From NCBI GenBank assembly GCA_021818955.1, contig JAKASR010000013.1:1-64000 (forward strand): a stretch of 64,000 nucleotides of DNA. Reading direction: 5' to 3'. Position numbers and translations under genes: made by a program. Below the pieces are notes generated by a model. It was given only the letters and a program-made list of their open reading frames with translations, had not been told where the DNA came from and did not search any database. This document shows positions 55,248 through 64,000 of this stretch, piece by piece. Origin of the DNA: Acidobacteriota bacterium (GTDB taxonomy: Bacteria > Acidobacteriota > Terriglobia > Terriglobales > SCQP01). Positions within the stretch are counted from its first letter, which is position 1. Every line of letters begins with the position of its first letter.

Positions 55248-55922
55248 TCATGAAGGATTCTCCTCGCGAGCCAGGCACGCGTTGAGAGGCGCCGGGCTCC
55301 AGGCTTGAATGAAATCGGATAATTGGCGGTCGAACCAGGCCAGGGCGGGGGACGGCGAAGCCGCGCCGGAGGGTAGTAAAACGGAAACATGTACGGCCAC
55401 GGTGGGGCGATACGGCGCCCGCCATCCGGCAAGCCAAAGCTGGAACGGACCGTCGAAACAGTGCCCCGGCTGGCAGCGCATGGTCGCCTCCAACCAGCGG
55501 TTTTGCTGCTGATCTTGCATTGCGGCCACCGCAAACTGCCGATACCCGCCGGCCGAACGGAACGAACGCTGGTGGCGCTGCAGCACGGTGTAGCCTTCCA
55601 GGCGATAGCTTTGCAGCCAAGGGTGCCAGGCGCGCGGTCCCACGCCGTAGGTCAAATAGATTTGCGCCTGGGGTGCGGCCGGCCGCGGTTTCGTCCCGCC
55701 GATTGGCCTGGCGGCCGGCCGCGCATAAGCGGCCCAAATATCCATACCGCCCATCACCGGCCGGAACTCGCGCCGCATTTGCCGATAGTGGCCGATTTGG
55801 GCTGGGAGCGCGGTGGTTTCCAGACAGGCCTCCAGGCGCGGCGAAACCGGCCGAACCTGGCGCGCCGGCCAAAAGGCCAACGCCGCCGCCATGCCCCCCA
55901 GGATCGCCAGCTTGATTCTCAT
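55248..55922 (-). CDS. EpsI-family exosortase-associated protein
   Basis: 224 residues from ATG 55922, with an N-terminal membrane anchor (IKLAILGGMAAALAFWP) and a periplasmic domain matching EpsI/DUF3485: ETTALPAQIGHYRQ, QIYLTYG, HNxCF-like RCQPGHCFDGPF and AWFDRQLSDFIQAWS. EpsI proteins accompany exosortases and are required for exopolysaccharide or sorting in several bacteria. Both its start and its stop overlap neighbours by ATGA, so it is tightly coupled to the exosortase upstream and wza downstream. Confidence 0.82.
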   Translation of the reverse strand: MRIKLAILGGMAAALAFWPARQVRPVSPRLEACLETTALPAQIGHYRQMRREFRPVMGGMDIWAAYARPAARPIGGTKPRPAAPQAQIYLTYGVGPRAWHPWLQSYRLEGYTVLQRHQRSFRSAGGYRQFAVAAMQDQQQNRWLEATMRCQPGHCFDGPFQLWLAGWRAPYRPTVAVHVSVLLPSGAASPSPALAWFDRQLSDFIQAWSPAPLNACLAREENPS

Positions 55923-56800
55923 TCCGCGGCTCCTGCCGCCGCGCCGGCAGCTAGCGGCTTGACCGGCGCTGGCTGCAACCGCAGCACCAGCAGGAATCCG
56001 GTGGCGCCCAGAAAAAACAACAAGCCGCCCCACAAGTGATCGGCCACATTCTCATAGGGATTCAAGGCCAGCCAATGGCCAGCGGCCAAATGAAAGAGCA
56101 CCATACCGCTCAAACGCAACGCATTCAATCCATACGCCAAGGCTACTCCGGCCGCGGTCATCGCCAGCCATCGCATCCAGGCCAGCCCGCGCCAGTACCC
56201 GGCAATCAGGCCGATATAGAACAGCGCCACCGCGCTGCGCAAGCCATCGCACTGGTTCGCCAGGTACATCGTCTGATGATTGGAAAACCTCAGGGCGAAA
56301 CTCTGCCGCACCGGATGCATTCCCAAAACGCTCGCCAGCGCTTGCGCCAGCCATACCGCCCCATTCTGCAGGCGCACGTCCACGCTGGCGGAGAGGAACA
56401 TGGGCACCGGATTCAGCAGCAGCAATAAACCTAATCCGAACCAGGCGCGGCGCCAATCCCGCCAGCCGCGCAGCCAAATCACCAGGCCGCCGACCCCGGC
56501 CCAGATCAACAAGCCGGTCGGTAGCTGCCACCAGCGCGCCCCGGCCAATGCGGCCAGCAGGATGAGCAATCCCCAGAAGCTGCCCGCGCCGGGAGTGGCC
56601 CGCTTCCAGGCTCGCCACACCAGCACCGCGGCGGCGAGCGGCAGCAGCATGCCGATGGAGCGCAGGCCGCTACTGGTCCACCGCCACCAGAGATAACTCC
56701 ATTGCGCCGGAAATCCCAGCCCCAGCACCAGCCCGCAGCCCCCGAGCGCCAGCCCCCACTCGATCCGGCTGGCCTGCGCCTTGCCGGCCGCCGGCGTCAA
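55919..56800 (-). CDS. xrt: Exosortase
   Basis: 293 residues with about eight membrane segments. The predicted catalytic triad is in place: Cys184 (NQCDGLRSA), Arg229 (LNALRLSG) and His255 (ADHLWGG). Exosortases are membrane cysteine transpeptidases that recognise the PEP-CTERM tail. It may be of the XrtJ type known from Acidobacteria; I could not settle the subclass. Its likely substrates in this window are the two proteins at 51.0-52.0 kb. It overlaps wzc by 4 bp. Confidence 0.9.
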   Translation of the reverse strand: MTPAAGKAQASRIEWGLALGGCGLVLGLGFPAQWSYLWWRWTSSGLRSIGMLLPLAAAVLVWRAWKRATPGAGSFWGLLILLAALAGARWWQLPTGLLIWAGVGGLVIWLRGWRDWRRAWFGLGLLLLLNPVPMFLSASVDVRLQNGAVWLAQALASVLGMHPVRQSFALRFSNHQTMYLANQCDGLRSAVALFYIGLIAGYWRGLAWMRWLAMTAAGVALAYGLNALRLSGMVLFHLAAGHWLALNPYENVADHLWGGLLFFLGATGFLLVLRLQPAPVKPLAAGAAAGAAE

Positions 56801-59655
56801 AGGTTCTCCTCGTGCGCGTCCTCGTGGGAATAGGTGTAATAACTGCCCCCGTAATGGCTGTAATACGGGCTCATGCTCTGCACCACCTGGTTGAGCACCA
56901 CGCCAATGACATTGGCGCGGACGCGGCGCAGTTGCTGCAGCATGGCGTGAACCTGCTCGCGCTTGTTCTTGCCGGCCAGCACCACCACCATCACCATATC
57001 CACCAGGCTATCCACCAGCAGGGTTTCGGAAAAACCCAGCAGCGGCGGGGTATCGATAAAGATGATCTGGTAATCCTTTTTTAACTGCTCCAGCAAGCCG
57101 GAGAGCCCGGTATGCAGCAGTTGCGAGGGATTGGCTACTCGCCCGCCGGAAGGCAGAACCCAGAGATTGTTAATGGCGGTGGGCAGAATGCATTCGCCGG
57201 GTTCGGCCACGCCGCGCAAGATCTCGCTCACGCCCTGGCGGTTGGGGACGTCGAGCATGCGGTGAATTTGCGGCCGGCGCAACTCGGCATCCAGCAGCAG
57301 CGTCTTGACCCCATGCATCGACATGGCGATGGCCATGTGCGCCAGGATGGTGGATTTGCCCTCGCCCGGGGTTGAACTGGTAATGGTAAAGGTGCGCGCT
57401 TCGGAGGCTCCGGGCGCCAGCATGATCGCGGTGCGCAAGCTGAGCACGGCCTCCTCGAAGACGGAAGGCGCGGCCGCCTCGCCATCGCGGCTGCTGCCTG
57501 AAAAGGTATTGCGCACCGAAATGGCTTCCAAGGACAGCGGCAGCGAGCCGAGGAAGTTCGCTCCCAGGTGGGCGACGTCCTCGGGTGTTTTCAAGCTGCG
57601 GTCCAGGTAGCCGATGCCGACCGCCAGCACGCAGCCGCCCAGCAGGGACATCAAAAACGCCAGGATGACTTCCCGCCGCACGTTGGGATACACCGGCGCG
57701 CCGTTGGGAGTGGCGGGATTGACGATGCGCAGCATCTCGCCATGGAAGCTGGCGCTCAGATTGGCGGCGTTGAATTGCTGCTGCAGATCGTTATAAAGCT
57801 GCCGATTATTGTTTACATCCTGATGCAGCAGGTTGTAATCCAGCGTGCTGGCGTTGAAATCCCGTTGTTTCAACTGTCCCGAGTTCAGCGCCTGGCGGAG
57901 CAGCGTTTCCTGGTCCCGGGCCTTTTCATACAGCATTTGAATTTGCGCCGTCGCTTCTTGCCGCATGCGCTGCAACTGGCGATTCGCGACCTGCAACTGT
58001 TGTTGGGCCTGAATATAAGCCGGGTTCGCCGGCCCGGCGTACATCTCGACGGCATCGAAGTTGGTTTCCGCTTTTTGTTGCGCCGTTAGCGCGTCGGCCA
58101 GCGAATGGCCAATGGTGGAGTTGGCGATGGAGGTGGTCAGCAGCGCGGGAAGGCTGTTGCCTTTCACCACGGCCAAATCGGCCTGGTAGCGGAAACGTTC
58201 GACTTGTATCGCGCTCAGTTGCTGGTTGATGAGCTGCATGCTCTGCTGCATCAGGGCGTCCTGATCCGTGGGATTCAACAACGCCTTCTGATGCTGATAA
58301 TCAACCAGCGCTTTTTGGCTCAGTTCCAGCTTGGCTTTCAGGGCGAGCAGTTGCGTGTGCATCCACTCGTTCGACTTGGTGATGGCGTTGAGCCGGGTCT
58401 GGTACTCATGCTCGATCAGGCCCTTGGCCATGGCATTGGCGATATTGGCCGCCGCCACCGGATTACCGGCCACCGCGGTGATCTGGAAGTTGCGCGTACC
58501 GGGTACGGCATTGACCGAAACCGAGCCGCCAACCAGCCGTGCCAGCGCCTCGCGGCTGTAATGGGCGCTGCTGGGCACAATACTGGGATCGCGAGCCAGC
58601 TTGCCGACGCGAACGGCCGCGTCCACCACCGAAGGCGTGACCACATCGCTCATGATCGTCGCCATCAGCGTTTGCAGATTATCCAGGTAGTCGCCGGAAT
58701 AGCCGCTGTTGACCAATCCGCTATTGCCGGCCAGCATGGCGGAGATACGTACCGTGGCGGTGCTGCCATATTCCTTGGGAATGAGGCGCATGTGGATGCC
58801 CACCAGCACGGTTACCAGCAGGGCGGCGGCCAGCACTTTGATCCAATGGCGGCGGATCTGCTGCCCATAAAAGGCGAGCGGCAGCTCCCGCCGCGCCGGT
58901 TCGGCCGGCTCCAGCATGTTCTCGTAAAAACCGCTGGCCGGCGTGGCCGGCATGAGCCCGGAGGCGTAAGGCGGCAAGGCGTTTGCCGGCACCAACGGCA
59001 CCCAACCCGGTGGCGGCATCCCCGGCGGAAGCCCCCATCCGGCAACCATCGGCGGTGTAACCCCCGCAACCGCAGCGCCCGGAACCGGCGGCGTATTCCC
59101 CGATGGACTGGCTTTGCCCGTGGAAGCTTGAGCCGCGGCGGCGGGATACGCGCTCGCTGGCGGCGTTTCGCTCGTGGACGCCGGACTGAATTTTCGCGAT
59201 TTTGCCGCCGCCGGCGCCGGACGCTCAACGCTGACCGGCTCGCTGGCGGCAGAGGCCTGCTCCGGTTTGTTTTCCGTACCGGCGGTGACGGGTATGGCGG
59301 CCGCGGCGGCCGCCGGCTCGGGTTTCCACGCGACCAGGTGCAACCCGGCTAAAAAGTGTTCAACCGCTTGCGGCGGAGGGTCTTGCGCCAGTTGCTGCCG
59401 CACCTCGGCTTTGCCATACAACGAGCCGCGCAAACGGTCGCGTTTTAACGGCAATACCCCATTGGCCGCCAAATAGCGGCCCACGATCGCCGCCTGTTCA
59501 TGTATGCTGCGATCGCGAAGATAGTCCCGCCAGGTATCCTGTTCTCTAAGCTTGGCAATCAGTTCACTAGGAGAAAACTCCTCGGTGTCTAATGCAGACA
59601 GGGCTTCTGTAATTTCAATAGCAAGCTGATTCCGGCGTACTGGTTGCGACGACAT
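56797..59655 (-). CDS. wzc: Polysaccharide co-polymerase with tyrosine kinase domain (Wzc-like)
   Basis: 952 residues, longer than the usual 720-750. Residues 1-110 are an extra domain (FSPSELIAKLREQDTWRDYL, YLAANGVLPLKRDRLRGSLY), then a Pro/Ala-rich linker to about 260. The Wzz domain between two membrane segments (about 285-300 and 680-700) has a coiled-coil region. The BY-kinase domain has Walker A TSSTPGEGKST (about 762-770), LLLDAELRRPQ (Walker A') and IIFIDTPPLL (Walker B, about 865). A tyrosine cluster (YYSHYGGSYYTYSHED) ends the protein for autophosphorylation. It controls chain length and export. A promoter lies just upstream. Confidence 0.93.
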   Translation of the reverse strand: MSSQPVRRNQLAIEITEALSALDTEEFSPSELIAKLREQDTWRDYLRDRSIHEQAAIVGRYLAANGVLPLKRDRLRGSLYGKAEVRQQLAQDPPPQAVEHFLAGLHLVAWKPEPAAAAAAIPVTAGTENKPEQASAASEPVSVERPAPAAAKSRKFSPASTSETPPASAYPAAAAQASTGKASPSGNTPPVPGAAVAGVTPPMVAGWGLPPGMPPPGWVPLVPANALPPYASGLMPATPASGFYENMLEPAEPARRELPLAFYGQQIRRHWIKVLAAALLVTVLVGIHMRLIPKEYGSTATVRISAMLAGNSGLVNSGYSGDYLDNLQTLMATIMSDVVTPSVVDAAVRVGKLARDPSIVPSSAHYSREALARLVGGSVSVNAVPGTRNFQITAVAGNPVAAANIANAMAKGLIEHEYQTRLNAITKSNEWMHTQLLALKAKLELSQKALVDYQHQKALLNPTDQDALMQQSMQLINQQLSAIQVERFRYQADLAVVKGNSLPALLTTSIANSTIGHSLADALTAQQKAETNFDAVEMYAGPANPAYIQAQQQLQVANRQLQRMRQEATAQIQMLYEKARDQETLLRQALNSGQLKQRDFNASTLDYNLLHQDVNNNRQLYNDLQQQFNAANLSASFHGEMLRIVNPATPNGAPVYPNVRREVILAFLMSLLGGCVLAVGIGYLDRSLKTPEDVAHLGANFLGSLPLSLEAISVRNTFSGSSRDGEAAAPSVFEEAVLSLRTAIMLAPGASEARTFTITSSTPGEGKSTILAHMAIAMSMHGVKTLLLDAELRRPQIHRMLDVPNRQGVSEILRGVAEPGECILPTAINNLWVLPSGGRVANPSQLLHTGLSGLLEQLKKDYQIIFIDTPPLLGFSETLLVDSLVDMVMVVVLAGKNKREQVHAMLQQLRRVRANVIGVVLNQVVQSMSPYYSHYGGSYYTYSHEDAHEENL

Positions 59656-59729
59656 TAAACTGATTCCCCGCCTGCTTTTCTGGAGAAACCAAAAGTTTTC
59701 TATCCTAAAGTATCATTTTGGATCAATTA

Positions 59730-59758
59730 CATTTAGCAGAATTTTCAGGGGGTGTCAA
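59730..59758 (-). promoter_or_regulatory. Promoter of the wzc-exosortase-epsI-wza operon
   Basis: On the minus strand, a perfect -35 TTGACA, 17-bp spacer and a weak -10 TAAATG. The start of transcription would be near 59722, giving a leader of about 65 nt. It starts just inside the end of the upstream gene, so the wzc unit has its own promoter. Confidence 0.55.
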
Positions 59759-59759
59759 A

Positions 59760-61160
59760 TTAATGACTCCCCCCTCCGGGGCGCCGGGAAGTGACCGGCG
59801 CCGCCATAATTCCCACCAGTAGCGAGGTAACCATCATGATCGCAGGGAGATGCATATTAAACTGCGCCAGTGATGATAACATGACGGCGCCAACTCCCAT
59901 GGTCGCTGCCCAACTTAATTTTTCGCCAATACGGTCTGGAGAGCGAATTTTCTGCCTCACGGTCCAGGCAAGCCACCCTAGTCCCAACAGGGCAATGACT
60001 GACCCGATGATGCCGGTTTCAGCCAGCCATTGCAGCCAGTCATTATGGGCATATTCAAAAACGGCGACGGTATTCAAGTGGGCATAGTGGTAATACATGG
60101 GTTGCCAGGTGTTCAGTCCCCAGCCGGTCCAGGGGCGTTGCTGCCATAAGGCCAGGGTGCTGCGGGCCAGGTCCAGGCGCTGCCGGGTGGAGACATCGGT
60201 TTGCAAATGGCCCAAACGTAAAGCCTGTGGGCCGAGGCCGGTCAGTCTGAGCAGGATGATCAGCAGCAGAAGGCCCAATCCGGCGAGGCGCCAGGGCCGG
60301 GCGGCGCGGCGCCGGAATTCCGGCCCGGATTTGCTTGACCGGCGCTCCTGGCCCTGGGCAGGCTTCATCTCCCGCTTGCGCCAGATCGAGAACAGGAACG
60401 ACATACAGACCAGTTCCACCCCCAGCGTCAGCAATCCGCTCAGGCTGCGAGACAAGATGATATCGGCCATGCCCACGATGGGAATGGCCGACCAGAGCAA
60501 GGCGTAATCCGGGCGATGGCGGGCGTGCCAGACCTGGAGCGCGCTGATCGGCAATAATGCCGTCATGCAGGCGGCAAAGTTATCGGCATTGACAAATGGG
60601 CCGAAGGGTTTGGCGAGCAGGTAATGGAAGTGCCAGTAAATGCCATGGCTGCCGCTCGCCCATTCGACCAGGCCCAGCCAGGCCAATCCGCCGCATAACC
60701 AGGCCAGCCGCCGCCCCAGCCAATGGCTATCCTCGCGCGCTTGAAAATTCTGGCTGACGAGAAAATAGACGGCCGCGGCCGCATAGACATGCAGTAGCGA
60801 GGTCAAGGTGCGCCCCGGGATGGGTGAGACCCACAGCCATTGCGCTGCAACCCAAACGAGCAGCGCCAGCACGGGGATCAACAGCGGATCGGGGCGCAAC
60901 CGGACCCGCCCACGCAGCCATTGCACAGCCCAGAACAGCACGCCGAGATCCAACAGGAAATAGGCGATCGTGTATGCCCAGGTATAGACGCCTCCAAATG
61001 CAAAAATCGACCAGGCGGCGGCCACGAGGGTCAAATCGAGCATGCCGCGAGCAATGCTGAAGTGCCAGCGCCAAAGGTTTAAGCGCTGGCGCCAGCGCTG
61101 GCGGGTTTTGGACTCGGACGCCGTCACGGCGGCGGCGGGTTTGGAGGCTTCGCCGGTCAT
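59760..61160 (-). CDS. Wzy/WaaL-like O-antigen polymerase or ligase 2
   Basis: 466 residues with about 10-12 membrane segments. A large periplasmic loop contains RPWTGWGLNTWQPMYYHYAHLNTVAVFEYAHNDWLQWLAETG, where the WGxGxN and H-N-D-W-L residues are typical of Wzy_C-family proteins. It would polymerise or ligate exopolysaccharide. It overlaps the TPR-type gene by 4 bp. The earlier protein at 39772 shares only the general fold, so the locus has two separate enzymes of this type. Confidence 0.88.
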   Translation of the reverse strand: MTGEASKPAAAVTASESKTRQRWRQRLNLWRWHFSIARGMLDLTLVAAAWSIFAFGGVYTWAYTIAYFLLDLGVLFWAVQWLRGRVRLRPDPLLIPVLALLVWVAAQWLWVSPIPGRTLTSLLHVYAAAAVYFLVSQNFQAREDSHWLGRRLAWLCGGLAWLGLVEWASGSHGIYWHFHYLLAKPFGPFVNADNFAACMTALLPISALQVWHARHRPDYALLWSAIPIVGMADIILSRSLSGLLTLGVELVCMSFLFSIWRKREMKPAQGQERRSSKSGPEFRRRAARPWRLAGLGLLLLIILLRLTGLGPQALRLGHLQTDVSTRQRLDLARSTLALWQQRPWTGWGLNTWQPMYYHYAHLNTVAVFEYAHNDWLQWLAETGIIGSVIALLGLGWLAWTVRQKIRSPDRIGEKLSWAATMGVGAVMLSSLAQFNMHLPAIMMVTSLLVGIMAAPVTSRRPGGGSH

Positions 61161-62533
61161 GGACGTGGCCTCGCCGTGCGCGCGGATGGCCGGCCCGGCG
61201 GGGTGGGCGCCGCCGGCAGGGTTTCAACCGAGATGCGCCTGACGCGCAAGCTGCCATCCAGCGGAGTCGCGCCGAAAGGCCGCTGATAGGTCAACCGGAG
61301 TTGATAGGCCATGAGCGAAGGAGAAAGCCGCTGTTGAATTTTCCGGGCAAGGGGTTTGACCGCGGCGGGCGCCGGGGGCAATACGAAAGTCGCGCTTGCC
61401 CTCTGCCAGTCCGCGGCGGCGGGCGCCGGCAGCCGGAATAGCGTCTTCTGATGGTGGCGTAATTGCAAGCTGAAACCGCCGCATTCGCCGGGGTCGCGGC
61501 GGGAACGGCAGCGGCTTTCCATGCTAAGCTTCAGCGCCGTGCCCGGCGCGGTTAGCAACCATTGCCGCAGCAACTCCACCGTTTGGCTGCCTTCCATGCC
61601 GCTCAGGTCGATGACCAGCCGTCCGCCGCGATGATTTTCCAAATTGAATTCCGTGGCGGTATTGCCTAGCGGAAACCAGCCCAGCCAATCGGTATTCGCG
61701 CCGGTGTAGCGTTGCAGGCTGCTGGCCGGAAAATCGGGCGCGGTCACCAGTTCGCCACGGGCGTATTTAGGCCGCCCCTGAAAGACCCCCAGGCGCAAAC
61801 CGCGATTCCAGATCATCAAGGCTTCAACCGGATCGGCGCTCAGATCGCGCTGCAAGACGGCGAGCAAGGCCGTTCGCGCCCGATCCCGTTGTCGCGGGTC
61901 CAGATGCCGGCTGAGTTGCAGCACGCGGACCAGCGCCAGCGGCAGTTGACGCGTACGCTGCAAGCTCAGGGCGATGCGCAAGAAACCCGCCGCCGCCGCC
62001 AGCGATTGCGGCGGCAATTCCGCCCAAACGCGGCGCGAGGAGGGGCGTGGAATGGTCATGGCGCGCATGATCATGGGGCGGAAATAACTATCATCGGCCA
62101 ATTGGCAACTGCGGTGGAATTGCCGCCAAAAACTTTCCCGCTTGCCGGCGGTCAGCGCTAGATTGGCCCAAAGCCAATGCAGCCGGAAGCTATAGGGAAA
62201 ATGGCGCGCCGAGCGGGCGGCGGTGGCCTGCGCGCGCGCGAGTTGCCCGGTGGCGAGCTCGGCCGTGACCAGATCCATGCGGGTCAGCGCGCTTTCCGGA
62301 TTCATCCGGACCGAGCGTATTAATAAAGGCAAGGCTCGTTTCGCGTGCGTGGCCAGCATCTGCTCGCCCAGCACGCGCAGATCGGGACCGTTATCCGGGC
62401 GCCAGGCAATCGCCCGGGCAAAATCGTCCCGATGCGCGTAGGTTTCCGCCCGCCAGTTGGCGAAGCCCAGTGCGAGCGAGCCCAGGCTAGCCAGCATCAA
62501 GCCCAGGGCCGGCGCCAGCCGCCGCCGGATCAT
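61157..62533 (-). CDS. Anchored TPR-like protein of the exopolysaccharide locus
   Basis: 458 residues. An N-terminal membrane anchor (LAPALGLMLASLGSLALGFANWRAE) is followed by helical repeats, e.g. ALPLLIRSVRMNPESALTRMDLVTAELATGQLARAQATAARSARHFP, which look like tetratricopeptide units to about residue 250. The C-terminal half is beta-rich (VIDLSGMEGSQTVELLRQWL, LSMESRCRSRRDPGECGGFS) and unassigned. The arrangement resembles periplasmic scaffold proteins of exopolysaccharide secretion. Its stop overlaps the next start by ATGA. Confidence 0.75.
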   Translation of the reverse strand: MIRRRLAPALGLMLASLGSLALGFANWRAETYAHRDDFARAIAWRPDNGPDLRVLGEQMLATHAKRALPLLIRSVRMNPESALTRMDLVTAELATGQLARAQATAARSARHFPYSFRLHWLWANLALTAGKRESFWRQFHRSCQLADDSYFRPMIMRAMTIPRPSSRRVWAELPPQSLAAAAGFLRIALSLQRTRQLPLALVRVLQLSRHLDPRQRDRARTALLAVLQRDLSADPVEALMIWNRGLRLGVFQGRPKYARGELVTAPDFPASSLQRYTGANTDWLGWFPLGNTATEFNLENHRGGRLVIDLSGMEGSQTVELLRQWLLTAPGTALKLSMESRCRSRRDPGECGGFSLQLRHHQKTLFRLPAPAAADWQRASATFVLPPAPAAVKPLARKIQQRLSPSLMAYQLRLTYQRPFGATPLDGSLRVRRISVETLPAAPTPPGRPSARTARPRP

Positions 62534-62774
62534 GCCGCGCCTCCGCTTTGCAACCGCCGGAAACGTGGCTCAAGCACTTCGGCGCCGGCCCGCGGCCGGC
62601 CGTCCCGGTTAGCCCCCGCCCCCGAATGTCTGGCGTAAATCAAGTGTGCCTGCATCGTACTGCCCGGATTGCATGCTAGACAAATCTCATCTTCCGCGCA
62701 AGCGGACGAGGTGGGATGGCGGATATCTAGGGAAAAACCCCGCGCATGCAGCATAATCGGTGACAAGTCCGTCC

Positions 62775-64000
62775 ATGTCCATGCATGACCAGCCCGCGAA
62801 CCGCTCGCTCGCATCCGTCGCCGCGGCATTGGAGGGCGAGCCGGCCGAGCCCGCGACGACGCATCGCGGCGCGCGTTCTTTGATCACCTTTACCAGCGGC
62901 CTTTTCTACACCGTCATCACCGTGCTGCTGGGTTTTGTGGCTACGCCGCTGTTGGTGCGCTGGCTGGGCGATACCCGTTTCGGCGCGTATCGCGCCGCGG
63001 TGGATTGGTTTGGCCATTTTTCCCTGCTCGATTTCGGTTTAGGCGGAGCTTTAATGCCGCTGCTGGCGATGACGATGGCGCGCCAGCCGCGCCGCTTACT
63101 GCTGGTGCTGCGCACCGCCATTTACGCCTATGCCCGCATTACGCTTTTTATTCTGCTGGCCGGCGTGCCCCTCATCCTTTTCCTGCCGCATCTGGTGCGG
63201 GTCGCTCCGGCGATGCGCGCCGACCTGATCACGGGCGGCTTCATCGGCCTCGCCGGTTTTCTGCTGTTGCCGCTGACCCCACTGGCCAAATGGCTCGAAA
63301 CCGCCCAGACCGGTTATTGGATCAACTTCGCGCTATTGGCGCAATCGCTGTTGACCGTGGGCTTAGCCTTGGGTTTGGCCCGGCTGGGTTGGGGCATTAC
63401 CGGACAGTTTGTGGCGCTGAGCGCGGGCTTGCTTTTGGTGTCGCTGGTCTATCTCTGGCGTGCGCGTCATCGCCTCTCGGGAGGGTGGCGTGCATTGCTG
63501 GGACGCCCCGATGCCGCGATTCTGGGCCAGTTGCGCCGGCTGCAATGGCCGGCCTGGGTGCTGACGCTCTCCGGCCGATTGCAATTTTTCACCGACAACA
63601 TCCTCGTCGCCGGCCTGATCTCGCCCGCCGCCGTGGTGCCCTTTCTGATTACCCAAAAACTGCCCGCTCTCGGTTTGCGCGAAGCCCAGCGCGTCTCCGC
63701 CGCCAGTTGGCCCGCGCTGGCGGAAATGCATGCCCGCGGCGAACTGCCGCTTTTCCGCCGCCGCCTCTTCGACCTTACGCGCATGACCAGCGTGCTGGGC
63801 TGCCTGTTGATGCTGCCGGTGGTGATCTTCAACCGCGAGTTCGTGATCGCCTGGATGGGCACGCGCTATTATGCCGGCCTGGGGCTGACGTTCTTTGCCG
63901 CGCTCAATGCGGTGCTGCAATCGAATCTGACGGTTTGGCAGTATTGCATTGACGGCACCGGACAGATGCGCCGCATCGCGCCCATGTCCGCCCTGCAGGC
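62775..64000 (+). CDS. Partial Wzx-like flippase (polysaccharide transporter)
   Basis: The gene runs off the right edge; 408 residues are visible with at least ten membrane segments. The start MSMHDQPANRSLASVAAALE leads into LITFTSGLFYTVITVLLGFVATPLLVRWLGDTRFGAYRAA and FSLLDFGLGGALMPLLA. This is the MATE/MVF-type pattern of O-antigen flippases, which move lipid-linked repeat units across the inner membrane. It is divergent from the TPR gene, with 241 bp between them that hold no other gene. Confidence 0.87.
   Translation, partial: MSMHDQPANRSLASVAAALEGEPAEPATTHRGARSLITFTSGLFYTVITVLLGFVATPLLVRWLGDTRFGAYRAAVDWFGHFSLLDFGLGGALMPLLAMTMARQPRRLLLVLRTAIYAYARITLFILLAGVPLILFLPHLVRVAPAMRADLITGGFIGLAGFLLLPLTPLAKWLETAQTGYWINFALLAQSLLTVGLALGLARLGWGITGQFVALSAGLLLVSLVYLWRARHRLSGGWRALLGRPDAAILGQLRRLQWPAWVLTLSGRLQFFTDNILVAGLISPAAVVPFLITQKLPALGLREAQRVSAASWPALAEMHARGELPLFRRRLFDLTRMTSVLGCLLMLPVVIFNREFVIAWMGTRYYAGLGLTFFAALNAVLQSNLTVWQYCIDGTGQMRRIAPMSALQ

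Overview
The window is GC-rich DNA from a bacterial chromosome. Gene content suggests Acidobacteriota: an exosortase/PEP-CTERM exopolysaccharide locus, a YXWGXW-repeat protein, Tat-exported FG-GAP and sugar-isomerase-like proteins, and a Rieske/cytochrome b fused to cytochrome c. The phylum call is inference from gene content, not from a marker gene.

Layout. (1) 1-30.8 kb holds housekeeping and exported functions as short transcription units: rimO, a PrsW-like protease, an MFS transporter, uvrB, proS, a class A penicillin-binding protein, a TetR regulator, a Rieske/cytochrome bc unit, an aminotransferase and a YXWGXW protein. The gaps between them are packed with repeats. (2) 30.8-35.3 kb is a worn integration hot spot. 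It has a CAU tRNA gene, a 46-bp copy of that tRNA's 3' end 2.5 kb away, transposase debris, the tail of a type III restriction enzyme, AT-rich defence-like genes and a HicBA-like module with a frameshifted toxin. (3) 35.4-37 kb carries cysH and a lipoprotein. (4) 37.3-64 kb is an exopolysaccharide locus: six group-1 glycosyltransferases plus one similar gene at 29.6 kb, two Wzy/WaaL-like membrane proteins, three methyltransferases, an AsnB-type amidotransferase, two tandem PEP-CTERM proteins behind a sigma-54-like promoter, and a divergent block wza-epsI-exosortase-wzc plus wzy-TPR, then a partial flippase. The likely division of labour is that glycosyltransferases build a lipid-linked repeat unit, the flippase moves it, Wzy polymerises it, Wzc controls length, Wza exports it, and the exosortase/EpsI pair processes PEP-CTERM proteins at the envelope.

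The most unusual content is the repeats. A composite palindromic intergenic element (called CPIE here) occurs about 22 times, whole or in part. Its left end contains CGGCCGCTTTTACTTTTAGG and its right end ACTCGGCCGTTAACGCT. Inside are several short perfect stem-loops, one of them (CAATTTCTYCGAAATTG) repeated 0-5 times per copy. One copy splits a gene whose two halves are otherwise recognisable and in the same frame. Other copies or fragments supply coding sequence or stop codons to rimO, a membrane protein and the penicillin-binding protein. A second family is a 7-bp tandem repeat (GCRCARR) forming arrays at three places, two of which contain a 60-bp stem-loop module. A third item is a probable structured non-coding RNA at about 0.95-1.21 kb on the minus strand, with its own -10 box and terminator.
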